Source of the DNA: Chinchilla lanigera
Taxonomy: Eukaryota > Chordata > Mammalia > Rodentia > Chinchillidae
DNA length: 64,000 bases
Reading direction: 5' to 3'
NCBI RefSeq assembly: GCF_000276665.1
Contig: NW_004955484.1
Coordinates: 4,696,323 to 4,760,322, forward strand
Shown here one piece after another: positions 1-24,080 of the stretch (position 1 is the first letter of the stretch; each line of letters opens with the position of its first letter). Under the pieces are notes generated by a model that was not told the DNA's origin, searched no databases, and saw nothing but the letters and a program-made list of their open reading frames with translations. The position numbers and the translations under genes are program-made.

Positions 1-2187
1 AAAGGACATAAATAATGCTATGAGAAATGAAAAAGGTGAAATCACAGTAGGCACTGCTGAAATCCAGAATATTATTAGCAAAATCTTCACAAAGGTATAC
101 ATTAAAACTTTGGAGAACTCTGAAGAAATAGACTCCTAGATATATATGAAATAACAGAATTGAACCAAGAAGACTTAAAAATCCCAATAATAGGCAATGA
201 GATTGAAACAGCAATAAAAAAGATAAAAGTACAAACCAAGAAAAGCTCAGGGCCTGATGGATTCACTGCCGAATTCTACAAGAGCTTCAGGGAAGATCTA
301 ATGTCAAATACTCCCCCTCAAAAAATTCCTCAAAGTCTTTAATGAAATTAAGAGGGAATGAGTACTCCCAAAATCATCCTTGGAAGCTAGCATTACACTG
401 ATTCCAGTACCAGTCAAAGATCCAACTAAAAAGAGAACTATAGGCCAGTTTCTTTCAAGATCATAGACATAAATATCTTCAACAAGGTACTGGCAAACAG
501 AATGCAACAAAGCTAAAAAAAAAAAAAAGATCATACATTATGACCAAGTAGGCTTCATCCCAGTGATGCAAGGATGATTCAACATACACAAATTGATAAA
601 TGTAATTCATCACACAAACAGAAGGAAGAACAAAATCACATGATCATCTCAACAGATGCAGAAAAGGCTTTGAGAAAATTTCCATATCCATTTATGGTTA
701 AAAACCCTGATGAAAATAGGTAAGAAAGACCTTATCTTAATCTGATAAAAGCCAGTTATGACTAACTGCCAATATCATATTAAATGGGGGAAAACAGAAA
801 GCTTTACCCCTAAAATCAGTAACAAGACAAGGATGTCCACTATTACTACTCCTGTTCAAAAGAGTTCTCAAAACATTAGCCAGAACAATCAGACAAGAGA
901 AAGAAATAAAAGAGATACATACAGGAAAGGATGAAGAAAAAGTGTTATTATTTGTAGATGACATGATCCTACACTTTTAAAACCCCAAAAATCCCACCAA
1001 AAGACACCCAGAATTAATAACCAAATTCAGCAACATAGCAGGATATAAAATAAACACACAAAAATCAATAGCATTCCTAATAACAAACTCAATGTGAAAG
1101 AAATTAGGACAACACCACCATTTTACAATAGCATTAAGAAAAATTAAATACCTAAATTACATTGGTCCAAAAAGGGAAATCGAGGAGGACATCAGGAAAT
1201 GGAAAGATATTCCCTGTTCCCAGATAGGCAGAACCAATAAATCAAAATGGTTATACTTCCAAAACTGATATGTAGATTTAATGCAATCCCAATCAAAATA
1301 CCAACAGCATTCCTCACAGATCTAGAGAAAATAATCCTAAAATTTATATGGAACCAGAGAGACCCAGAATAGCAAAAGCAATCCTGGGTTACAAAAAAAA
1401 AAAAAAAAAAGTAGGAGGCATCACCATCCCAGATTTCAAGTTATACTGCAAAGCCACTGTGATTAAAACAGTATAGTAGTTGCATAAAAACAGGTATGTG
1501 ATCAATGAAACAGAATAGAGGAAGCAGAAACAACTCTAGGCACATTCAGCTACTTGATCTTTGACAAAGTGGACAAAAGCTTACCTTAGAAGAAAGATAT
1601 CCTTTTTAATAAATGGTGCTGGAAAAAATTGGATATCCACTTACAGAAAATAGACTCTAGACCCATATCTTATCATGTACTAAACTAAAATCTAAATGAC
1701 CAAAGATCTAAATTTTAAAATGATCTGTTGGAAGAAAATAAAGGTAAAACTCTTAAAGATATAGGTGTAAGCACAGACTTTCTGAACAGAACCCCAATGG
1801 CACAGAAAATAGTACCAAGAATCAACAAATGGGATCATATCAAATTTAAAAACTCCAGCACAGCAAAGGAAACAGCTGAGTGAAAACACAATCTACAGAA
1901 TGGGAAAAAAATTTTGCCAGGTATTCCTCAGACAGAGGACTAACATGTAGACTACATAAAAAATTAAAAATTAGACTTCCTCAAAATAAAAGATTCAGTT
2001 GAAAAAAACATAAATTGAGAAAATTGGCAATTGAAGTGAATGGATATTTCTAAGAAGCACAAATGGCCAATAAAACACGAAACTATATTTAACATTGCTG
2101 GCCATTGCAGGAATACAAATTAAAATAACATCGAGATGCCATCTTACTCCAGCAAGAATAACAATCATCAAGAAATGAAAGAATCCT
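1..2187 (+). mobile_element. LINE-1 ORF2 remnant, reverse transcriptase region, 5' end outside the window
   Basis: The plus strand reads as a decayed LINE-1 ORF2. The frame at 160-342 contains the PDGF(T)AEFYK stretch typical of L1 reverse transcriptase. A FVDD catalytic motif (the F/Y-x-DD box) lies at 951-962 and is followed by a stop codon. Frames shift and stop repeatedly, so the copy is dead. A-rich base composition sets it apart from the GC-rich DHODH promoter that follows. The element continues after a B1 insertion at 2188. Confidence 0.9.
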
Positions 2188-2327
2188 GCCAGGGCCAGTG
2201 GTGCACACCTGTAATCCCAGGACGCTGGAGGCTGACGCAGAAGGATTGCCATGAGTTCGAGGCCACCCTGGGCTACCCAGTGAGTTCAAGGCCAGTCTGA
2301 TCTACATAGGGAGACCTTGTCTCATAC
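2188..2327 (+). repeat. B1 SINE inserted in LINE-1
   Basis: Diverged B1: CACACCTGTAATCCCAG box, 'ttcgaggcca' and the repeated 'ggctac/ctacat' segment, ending in 'cttgtctca'. It splits the L1 copy. Confidence 0.85.
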
Positions 2328-3050
2328 AACAAACAGAAAAAGAAATCAAAGAATAATAAATGCCAGAAGGCTGTGTGTGTGGGGGGAAAGGAACCCTCTA
2401 CACTGTAGGAGGGAATGTACACTATGGATACCAGTGCTGAGGTGCCTCAAAAAACTAAAAATAGAAATTCCATTTAATACAGCTATTCCTGTTCTAGGTA
2501 TCTTACTGAAAGAGTTAAAGTCATCATGCTACAGTGACACATGCATCCATGTGTACTGAAGCACAATTTATAACAGCTAAATCTTGGAACCTATATGCCC
2601 ATTAACAGATGAATGGATAAAGAAAATGTACGAACACACAGTGGAGAACTATTCTGCCACAGATAGACTTGAGGCATTAGTAGGTAAATAGGTGCACCTT
2701 GAGATCATAATGTTAAGTGAAATAAACCAGACGCAGAAGCTTAAATATCACCCGATTTCTTATATGAGAAACTAAAAAATATATATATTTGATAAATAGG
2801 AAGTAGGAAGATCTTTTTTAAAAGGATAGGGGAACAAGAGATGCAGGGAGGGGTGAGAGGGAGGGAGGAAGACTAAAAACAAGAACGGAAAGAAAAAATG
2901 ATGAAAATAGAGCTTTTGTAAATGGATGGGATGGAGAATTGCAAGGAGCTGGGAGGGAGGGGAGTAGGAGATTAAAAAAACTGGGATGTGTTGTGTACGT
3001 GTAGTAACTCTCTGAGACATGTTCTGCAAACATGCAATAATTTTTTTATT
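2328..3050 (+). mobile_element. LINE-1 3' end (continuation)
   Basis: L1 ORF2 end and 3' UTR-like sequence resume after the B1. They include the 'ttaagtgaaataa' block near 2714 and a purine-rich G/A tract at 2840-2970. Degenerate, no intact reading frame. Confidence 0.75.
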
Positions 3051-3057
3051 TTTAACT

Positions 3058-3177
3058 TTTTGCCTTTTTGAGACAGAGTCTCGCTATGCAGTTCAGGCTG
3101 GCCTTGAACTGGAAACGATCCTCCTGCCTCAGCCTCCAGAGTGCTGGGATTACAGGCGTGCGCCACCACGCCCGGCA
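3058..3177 (-). repeat. B1 SINE
   Basis: Reverse-oriented B1: 'tttgagacagagtctcgct' through 'ctgggattacaggcgtgcg' to 'gcccggc'. Confidence 0.9.
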
Positions 3178-3289
3178 AACGTGCGCTAATTAAACAAACA
3201 AACAAACAAAAACCAGAAAAACTGCACGGCAACAACCAGGATGCAGGCTGCTTCCCTCCGGAGGCCCTGAAGCTGCCAACACCCGGGTG

Positions 3290-3520
3290 AAACCTAGCAA
3301 CGAGAGGACGCCGGGAAGCTGAGGGGCGGAAGAGGCGGGGCCTGAGGGAGCGCGCACGCGCCCGAGCGTCCACGTGGAAACCCCACCCCCTTCCGCCCCG
3401 CCCGCAGTGGACGCGCCCGCCCCACCCTTTTTCCCGCCCATTGGTGGGTTGGAGGCTCCCGGGAGGAGCTGCTGGGGTAGCTGGGTGAGCGAGTAAGCCG
3501 AGCGCAGTGGCATAAGCAGC
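3290..3520 (+). promoter_or_regulatory. DHODH: DHODH GC-rich promoter and 5' UTR
   Basis: The sequence turns abruptly GC- and CpG-rich here and stays so to about 3620. It carries GC boxes ('aggggcgg' near 3322 and 'gaggcggggcctg' near 3331) and an inverted CCAAT box (ATTGG at 3440-3444). No TATA box is evident. This fits a housekeeping CpG-island promoter. The transcription start cannot be placed exactly; it should lie between the CCAAT box and the ATG at 3521. Confidence 0.75.
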
Positions 3521-16213
<12,693 letters not shown>

Positions 16214-16475
16214 GGACGTTGTCTTCCGGTAGCCGGGTCTGGGACCGTCCCGGGAGCTCAGCCGAGCCCTGCGGCTGGATCGGGAGAGGAGGACTCTGCC
16301 CCGAGCCGCGTCCCCTCCCCCAAGCTGTGGCTTGGCTGGACTGTGAGGCCCCATCATGGGGATCACCAGAACCAGCAGAGGCTTTTTCAGTCACTTGCTC
16401 AGACCACAAGCTACGTTCGTGATTCTTCCTGGACCTGAGTCCTGGGCTTCTTCAGTGTTGTAAGGACGCTGGAGA

Positions 16476-16481
16476 AATAAA
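16476..16481 (+). terminator. DHODH: DHODH poly(A) signal
   Basis: AATAAA 263 nt after the stop codon, followed by a T/G-rich stretch. 3' UTR inferred as 16214 to about 16500. Confidence 0.85.
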
Positions 16482-16599
16482 GCCATTTAAAACTGGGTTT
16501 AGCTCCCTGCTCTTCCTGGAGGGCCAGGGCTTTACTCAGACCCTGCAGGTCCTTTGAGGCCTGTGCTCCCTGGACCTGCAGTGGCATTCCACCACCTGA

Positions 16600-17230
16600 C
16601 TGTCATCGGAGCTTTATTTAATTTTAATTTTATTTTGAAACTATTTCAAATACAGACAGAAGTTGCAAGAGTAACGCAGTGAAATTCATGCACCCTTCGC
16701 TTGGGTACGCCAGTCCTTCCCGTTCTCCGCCGTTGCATCTCTGCCTGTCGTCTGTCTGTCTCTCGTGTGATGTAGATCAAAGGCGTATTTGTTATCTGTT
16801 GTTGCTGCAGCTTTTGAAGATGAGTTATAACTGTTACGACTCTTTACCCCTAAGTGCCTTGGTGTGTATCTCCTGAGCATATTGACATCGTGTTTTAAAT
16901 TATGAAACTGGTGTGTGTTCTTTTTGGCCATTCAGGTGGTAATGATGATATTCCTAGTTTCACTCTCCAGGAGTAACTGCTTTTTGGTTATAGGTCTATG
17001 CATAAAAGCATTCATTTTGTATATATACATTCATAAATATGTATATGTATGTTTTTTGTACTTACGCCTAGGCATGGGATGTATACTGTTTTCTATGTTT
17101 ATAGTCATTTTACATTTTTCCACAAATTACATACTACAAAGATGGTTCTGTGGCTTCCTTTCTTCTGTTATAAGATAGGCATTTTTGCCCTGGTTTGTGT
17201 CAGTCTGCTGTTCTGGCCAGTGGCATATAC
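16600..17230. other. Intergenic: possible ancient LINE 3' fragment
   Basis: 'gaaactatttcaaatacaga cagaagttgcaagagtaa' resembles the 3' UTR of ancient L1ME-type elements. The rest, to 17230, is AT-rich with no supported gene. Confidence 0.4.
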
Positions 17231-17257
17231 TTAGGCAATCTCCTGTCCCCCCCTGTG

Positions 17258-17343
17258 TAGCCCAACCTGGCCTTGAACTTGAGCTCCTCCTGCCTCAGCC
17301 TCCCAAATGCAGGTATCACAGGTGTGCGCCACCATGCCTGGCT
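17258..17343 (-). repeat. B1 SINE, truncated
   Basis: 'tgtagcccaacctggccttg' to 'gccaccatgcctggct'. See the paired copy at 18708. Confidence 0.8.
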
Positions 17344-18144
17344 CTACGAAGTCCCCTCTTGTGATGGCTTGGATGGTTTCCAGTGTTTTCATGTCATGAA
17401 GTACCAGTGGACATCCGGTACCGGTATTTGTGCCTCTACCTGGGTTTAATGCAGAGCTATCATGGCAGCACCAAAGTGTCCACGCGTTACATTTTAACAG
17501 AGGCAACTGAACCTGTACAACGGCCCGTTTCCTACAGTGGAGGCAGCAACAGGCAGCTCTGCTCCGTGTCCCGGGCCAGTGGGGGTTCCTGTTGAGACCC
17601 ACATTGTGATCCCGCAGAAGGAGCCCCCAGGAGACAGCTGATAGCCACGGAGCACTGACGCAGCCGCGGTGGGGCCCGGGGCTCGGTATTCCCTCCTTAC
17701 AGGAAGTGGGGGCGGAGAGGTGACTGACTGACCTGTGATACTGCCAAGGGCACTTGGAGGCTGCCAAGCTGGGCTTGAGCCACAGGCTGACCACACGGCT
17801 GGCTGTGCCACACGGCCTCCCACGGCTCTCCCAGTCTTGCCCTGGCTGTGCCTGTGGCTGCGTCTTTATTCTCTACTCACGGAAAATGACGGAGTGGAGA
17901 ATGGGTGGGCACGAGGAGAAGGAAAGGGACCCCTGGCTTAGTGTTCTTCCTCTCACAGCAAAGGAAGGACACGGGGAGGGGCCCGTAGACCCTCAGGGCT
18001 GGTAAACTGGTTGCGAGACTCGCATCTGAATGCCACTGCTCTGTCCTCACACCGTGTCCAAGGGGCTCTCTGTCTGGAATGGCCTCTTCCAGACTGAATC
18101 GCGAGTCTGGGGCTGTCAGGAGAGCTCAGTGGCTTTGGGAGACG

Positions 18145-18640
18145 TATTAGTTTGCTAGGGCTGCCCTAGCAAAGTACCATGAACTGGGTGGCTCATACCA
18201 CAGAAATGTACTGTCTCACCCTTTGGGAGGTTGGAAGTCAGGCCAAGATGGCTGCAGGGTGGAACCTCCCACAGGTGTAAGGGAAGGATTGCTCCGGGGC
18301 GCCGCCTGGAGTGTTGATGGTGGTCTTCCCTGTGTTTTTTTTTCTTTTCGGTACCGGGAATCAAACATGACATCATGCTTGGCAGGCAGGCGATGTACCG
18401 CTGAGCTGTATCCCCGCCCCCTCCCTGTGCCTTCCAAGTTGCTACTTCTCTCCATGTCCTAGTCTACCCTTTGTATAAAGACATGAGTCAGATACATCCG
18501 GTCCCATCCTAATGGCCTCTTTCACTTGCTTACCTCTGTGAGGGTGCTGCCTCCAAATACCACTTTTTGAGGAACTGGGGGTTGGGACTTCAGCGTAATC
18601 CAGGGGACACAGTAATCCACAATAGGAAACATATCCCTGC
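18145..18640 (-). mobile_element. Ancient MaLR/MLT-type LTR, split by an ID element
   Basis: 'ttagtttgctagggctgccc' and 'gaactgggtggctcata' at the left, and 'cctaatggcctctttcactt', 'ctgggggttgggacttcagc' and 'ggggacaca' at the right, recall a widespread ancient mammalian LTR in inverse orientation. It is interrupted at 18337-18423. Confidence 0.6.
18337..18423 (-). repeat. ID SINE
   Basis: 'tcggtaccgggaatcaaaca' to 'gctgagctgtatccccgccc', inserted in the ancient LTR. Confidence 0.9.
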
Positions 18641-18707
18641 CTCCGGCTTTACTAATGTGGGTGACTCAGCATGCCATTTGCACACAAGTTTTCAAGGGCA
18701 ATCTCCT

Positions 18708-18795
18708 GTCCCCCCCTGTGTAGCCCAAGCTGGCCTTGAACTTGAGCTCCTCCTGCCTCAGCCTCTCAAATGCAGGTGTCACAGGTGTCACAGGT
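18708..18795 (-). repeat. B1 SINE, truncated; near-copy of 17234-17325
   Basis: 18697-18788 differs from 17234-17325 at only three positions of 92, including 24 bases outside the recognisable SINE. Confidence 0.8.
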
Positions 18796-18819
18796 TGTCT
18801 AATGGTGACATTAGACAAC
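18794..18819. repeat. Perfect 11-bp inverted repeat with GTGA loop
   Basis: Arms GTTGTCTAATG (18794-18804) and CATTAGACAAC (18809-18819) are exact reverse complements around a four-base GTGA loop. Confidence 0.95.
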
Positions 18820-19196
18820 AGGCTCATGAGCCCTAGTCACTGGCTACCACCGTGGAGGAATGTTCATCTTTTCAACACTGACCAGCGAGCGGGTGCTGTG
18901 GGAAGCTGGAACGGTGTCTGGGAGCTGCCAGGGAGTCTGGCTGTGCTTTATGCCTAGCAGTCACCTCTGCCCTCACCTCGGGACAGATTGTTTTGTAAAT
19001 CTGATTTCTCAGCAGCTCCGTGCAAAGCCTGTAATTGCAGCGGAGCTAAGATGTCACGTGTCTCTGTATTGCTTCATGTGGGCTCAGCCACTGCCCTTTC
19101 CCTCTCTGCTGAGGAGCCAGCCTACTCTCTCACTGTGCTTTTCAAACATCTTTTCCTGGTTTGTACTTTATAGATTCAATAAATATAAAAAATATG

Positions 19197-19353
19197 AGGC
19201 CAGGTGTGGTGGCACATGCCTGTAATCCCAGCACTCAGGAGGCTGAGACAGGAGGATCGTTGCGAGTTCAAGACCAGCCTGGGCTACAAAGTGAGTCCAA
19301 GCCCACCATGACCTGCATAGCGAGACCCTGTCTCAAAAAGACAAAAGACAAAA
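19197..19353 (+). repeat. B1 SINE
   Basis: 'gccaggtgtggtggcacatg' to 'accctgtctcaaaaagacaa' with A/C-rich tail. Confidence 0.92.
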
Positions 19354-19479
19354 CAAAACAAAAGAACCAATATGGAAGATTATATATAAACCCCAAAATA
19401 AAAGTTGTCCACATCTCTCTCCTGAAACAGTCCTACTTTCCAGCGTTAATCAAGTTAAATTTTGTACCTACTTTCCAGA

Positions 19480-19662
19480 TTTGTGGGGGTGACGGGATTG
19501 AACCCAGGACCTTCACACTGAGCTATGTCCCCAGCGCTTTCTGTTTTATATTTCCAAACAGGATCTCACTAAACTGCCCAGGCCGAGCTGGATCTTATGA
19601 TCCTTTTGCCTCAACTTCCCAAAGTGCTGGGATCAAGTTCTGCACCACCTTGGCTGGCTTTT
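19480..19662 (-). repeat. B1-dID dimeric SINE
   Basis: Inverted ID part (19485-19540, 'gggattgaacccaggacctt') followed by an inverted B1 part ('ctgcccaggccgagctggat' to 'accaccttggctgg'). Confidence 0.75.
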
Positions 19663-19999
19663 TCCAGATGTTTTTCTTTGTGTACATAAATGCACATACC
19701 ACAGGTATCCGCCTTTTTAGTTTATCTGCACACACATGTACAGAAAAGTCTAAAGCACAGTACACAACCTTCTTCACACTGAATCATATGAGAATACAGT
19801 GCTCATCTGATGGTCCATCACCTTAAATATGCTAGTGAATCCTGCAAGTGAGTCCATCCTCCTGTGTAACTACACTCTGACTATCACGGCAGTGTCTCTC
19901 AGTGCTACACTACTTCTGTCTAATCTTCAGTCAGGATTCTGGCTGAGTTGGTAAGAGTGTCAACACGATTGGCTCTCAAGGTACTTAGGAGATTAGTAA

Positions 20000-20262
20000 A
20001 GCACACTTCTGTCTATGTGGGTCACAGGGGTGTGACTTTGGGGGCTATCTTTGGTCCCTGACCCTTTTTTCCTGGTTCTTTCCATCCCTGTCTACTGCAT
20101 GAGATGAGCAGCTTTCCTCCATCACGCCCTTCTGTCATGATGTTTGTCTTGGGGCCAACTGACCATGGACTGAAACTCTGAAACCATAAGCCGAAATAAA
20201 CCCTTTAAATTGTATATGTCAGGCATTTTGTTCCAGGAACAGAAAGCTGACAAATGCAGTAC
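20000..20262 (+). mobile_element. MaLR-type LTR fragment
   Basis: 'ccttctgtcatgatg', 'gaaaccataagccgaaataa' and the terminal 'gaacagaaagctgacaaatg' match the 3' part of MaLR-family LTRs as I recall them. Confidence 0.6.
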
Positions 20263-20655
20263 TACAGACAGGGATTTTGCGAATGACCTGAATGAGCTTG
20301 AAAGCAGATTCTTCCCTCAGCCTCTGGATAATAAACCACCCCCACCAACACTTGGATGTCACCCTGGGACACGGTGAGCAAAGAACTCAGCTGAGCCTGC
20401 TCAACTTCTCACATGCTGAACTGTGAGGCAATAGATGGGCACTTTTTTCCCCTCAAACAATTTATGCTTCAATTCTTAGTGTTCCATTTTGGAATGCCCA
20501 TTACAATGAAGCATAATGAACTTTTTTTCTCTTTTAAATTCTTATTCCTTGAGTTTTTGTAGGTAAGATATATGAATTTCATGCAAAACTTTAAAAAATT
20601 GCCATCTTTGACATAAGTGGATTAAATTTGTAGTACATACCAATAGAAAATAAAT

Positions 20656-21670
20656 ACAGGCTGGCCATGGTGGTGCACACGTGTAATTCCAGTATTCTAG
20701 GAGACGGAAGCAGGAGGATGATGTGTTGGTTTTGGGGTTTTTGCAGGGGGAACAATATAATACAGGACATATATTTTATAAGATTATTTATAATAGTCAC
20801 CCAAAGAATCATATACAAGAGAGTGCAGGAAATCTGTCCATACACTAAAGACCAAAGAATCCAGCTGAGGGCCTGGATCCCACAATAATGTCCTGCATGA
20901 GTTCAGCTGAAGACATGGAGCCTATAACAATATCTCATGCAGGCCTGTTTCATGAATCTGCGCTGGGAAGGCCCAAAGGTCAATGGTGGAATCTAGAAAG
21001 TCTGCCAGTGCAATGAGGGATCTGTGCTAGCAGACTGAGGGATCTGCACTGGAGCCAGGAAGTGGCGCTCAAAATAAGAACCAGGGCTCCCCTGAAAAGT
21101 GCCACAGCCATCCTCAGCCACAGTGAGGTCCCGAGCTCCTCCAATGGTGAAAACAGCTGAGTTCCTATTAGGAAACCCAATGCAGCAAGCTTCTCCAGGA
21201 GACTGAGCTGTGCATCATCTTCCCTTCCGGCGCCAGGAAGCGATGTCGGAGTGAGAACCAGAGCTCCCCCAAAGTGAACTGAAGCTATTCTCAGTGCCAA
21301 CAAGGTCCCGAGCTCCTCAGAGGATGAAAACAGCCAAGTTCATCAGGAAAGCCAGCATGACGAGCTCCTCCAAAAGAACCAAGAGCTCCTTACAGCCTCT
21401 ACCAGCTCCCGACAGCCTTCCTCCTTCTTCTCCGTTCTGCCTCTTACGCTGCTGGCAACAGTCCCCAGGTGGGCCTCCCACTCCCAGCACCACGCTTACT
21501 CAGTTCAGCTGGGGGTTACAAGTTGACCACCAGTTGTTAATCCACCACAGATGGCGAGTTGGAACCTAGCTTGGGCAACTTAGTGAGACCCTGTCTCAAA
21601 AAACAGAAAAGGGCTGGGGATGGGCTCAGTGAGATGGCCCTAGGTTCAATCTTACATACACACTATCACC
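20656..21670 (+). repeat. B1-dID dimeric SINE split by an LTR
   Basis: Left part 20656-20721 ('ggctggccatggtggtgcac' to 'gcaggaggatga'). Right part 21550-21670 resumes 'gatggcgagttggaacctag', 'cttagtgagaccctgtctca' and then the ID half 'gggctggggatgggctcagt'. The two join into one element once the 828-bp insert is removed. Confidence 0.8.
20722..21549. mobile_element. Solo LTR inside a SINE
   Basis: 828 bp bounded by TGTGTTGG at the left and CCACCACA at the right, imperfect inverted TG...CA ends. It is flanked by gatga / gatgg, a 4-of-5 target-site duplication. Inside, two related units of about 180 bp (near 21055-21175 and 21235-21350) share 'ggtcccgagctcctc' and 'gatgaaaacagc'-type blocks. 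There is no coding content. Orientation and family were not determined. Confidence 0.7.
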
Positions 21671-21688
21671 ATAAAATCGAATACAGGC

Positions 21689-21846
21689 CAGTTTTTTTTT
21701 TCGGTCGTTTTGAGACAGGGTCTCACTGCAGTTCAGGCTGGCCTAGAGCTCACTTTGTAGCCCAGGCTGGTCTTGAACTTGCAGTGATCCTCCTGCCTCA
21801 GCCTCCTGAGTGCTGGGATTATAGGTGTGTGCCACCATGCCTGGCA
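21689..21846 (-). repeat. B1 SINE
   Basis: 'ttttgagacagggtctcact' to 'gccaccatgcctggc'. Confidence 0.9.
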
Positions 21847-22785
21847 AGGCCAGTTTTTTGTTTAGCCAATTGTCCCAGTAATGTCCTGTGTTGTAATGAT
21901 GTCCAGTCCAGTCTCTTTAGTCTCCTTGTGTCTAGAAAAGTTCCTCTCTGGCCTTGACTTCGTTCCCTGGACTCCTTTGAAGACAGTAGCCAGTTTTGTG
22001 TAGCGAGCCCCTCATCTGTGTTCGCTGGTGCTTTCTCCGGCCTGGACTCAGGCTCTGGGTGGGGTCCTTACGCAGGCAGGGCAGGCTCTTCTCCTTACAT
22101 CCTGCAGGCGTCCCTGGGCCGCAGGGCAGTGTGTGGAGTGGTGTGTAGAATTCCCAATACTCTCTACCATTCACTCGTTTTTTGTGGAGCCCCTAATGGG
22201 CACTGCTTGCCAGTTTTGCAGCAGGTAAATACCCCCAAGCAGGTAGTGAGTTGTATTCTGCAGCGTGCTCTTTTCCATAGCAGTGAGTGAGTCTGTCACT
22301 GTCAGTGCCCAAGTCCACCCCGTCTTTCTAGCAGCACTTTGGTTTCTACAAGCGCTAGGACCTCAGTGTTTGCTTATGGTGAACACGGGGGCTGCTTTGG
22401 TTTCGCCCATCACGAGCAGGCTGCAGTGGCTGTGTGCGTTGTATGCTGTTCTTCTGCGGTTTCTGCACAGCCCAGAAGCGGGGCTGCTCAGCAAAGGCTC
22501 TGAGCACTGAACATGTGGATAGCACTGCCGAGTTGCCGTCGCAGAGCACTGTCCCACTTGCTGCCTTGTCTCTCCAGCTTTGTTCCAGAGTCTCTTTCCT
22601 CCTGCTGCTTGGCAGCGGAACTTCGAAGTAATGGGCTGTGAATGGCTGTCCTTTCTTCTCCACCTTCCCACTGGGAATAACTTGCTTGTGGCTCTCCCTC
22701 TGAGGAGAACGCAAAGGTATGCAGGGTTTAGCCAGTGGCTTTGGGCTGCAGACAGGGTGACAGCCACATCCAGCTCTATTTCTTT

Positions 22786-22827
22786 CTGTGTGCGTGCGTG
22801 CGTGCGTGCGTGTGTGTGTGTGTGTGT
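22786..22827 (+). repeat. (GTGC)n-(GT)n microsatellite
   Basis: Five GTGC-type units grade into about eight GT units. Confidence 0.95.
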
Positions 22828-23689
22828 AAGAAAGGCTATCATTTGCCCAAGGTCCAGCCCTTCTCACTCATCTCAGCGGCACGCCTGCCTCTCCTCCATC
22901 AGCGGGACCTACAACAGGCTGGGCTCTGGGACGGGCAGGGCCACGTTCCTCTGAGCAGAGGTTTCCTTCAAGGGCAGACACATCAGGTCACACACACACA
23001 GTGTTTTGAAAAACCCCATCTCCCTGTTGATCTTCAGATTGGCTGTGTCTGGGCCGGGTTCGGAGCCAATCCTCCTCTGTCCAGTTACCCAGGGAGGCCA
23101 TCAGGTCTGCCACTAGCATGGGGGCTCAGGGACAAGCAGAACACTGGGGACAGCTGGACTCTACGACGGGGAGCACAGCTGGTTTGATCGCTTCCACTTT
23201 GGGGGCCAAGCGCAGAACCTGGATACTCACATGGTACATGGTGGCGTCAGCTTCTGCCTCTTGGCGGGAAACTCAAGTGTGCAGGACGCGGAGGGTCCAC
23301 TGGGCTCAGATCTCAGTGGCTCCACCCAGAAGGGGACCCAGCACCAAGGAGGGCCAGCTGGCATTTGATCTGATAAGAGAAGGGGGAATTGGTGTGTTTA
23401 ATGAGGCATCTCCAGTTTGTAAAATACAAGCTGAGACTAGACCAGTCCATCGAAGTTGTTTTGCCGGCCCGATGTAAATTTGGCTTCCTGTCTAGGTCCG
23501 TACGACTCACAGCGGTGATTAGGGTCTCCCATCAGCAGGAGCACCGGCAGCGGGTGAGGGCACCTCGGAAGAACCGCTCGCCCAGCCTAGCATGGGTCAG
23601 GAGAGCGCCAGGTGCTACGCTGTTGGCGTCGTGCCTCCCTGTGGATGGAGGGCGGGAGCGGAGACCCAAGTCAGCCGTGGAAGATTTGC

Positions 23690-24080
23690 CTCATCTCACT
23701 GCGGCCCTATTTCCTCCTCTGCCAAAACTGGTTCAGAGGAGCAGATGAGAGCCTAACAGCAACCTTGAGTAAGAGGTCCGCCCAGCGCCAGGCATGCAGT
23801 TACTAACTAAACTGTGTGTGCCTCAGGTTCCCAAAGGGAGGAGAGGGGGCGAGGGCAGCACTCAGAGCGAGGGGTTACTATGAGGATCAAGTGTGGTATC
23901 TTTGGAACCGTGCTCAGCACATCCAACACATCGATAAATGGTAGCTATCATTTTTCATATTTTCACTCACCCCCAAAAGTCCTGTGAGTAGGTGTTAGCA
24001 TGCCTGTATTTCCAGATAAAACTAGGGCTTCGAGGGGTTAAGTGAGTTCCCCAAACCATGATGCCAGGGGAGTGGGGGGG
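23690..24080. repeat. MIR-like fragments
   Basis: 23690-23960 reads in plus orientation ('cctatttcctcctctgccaa', 'gatcaagtgtggtat'); 23960-24080 in minus ('ttccagataaaactagggct', 'ggttaagtgagttcccc'). Confidence 0.5.

Noticed and set aside
20980..21303. 107-codon minus-strand open frame
   Set aside because: Lies entirely inside the solo LTR and reflects its tandem units, not a protein gene.
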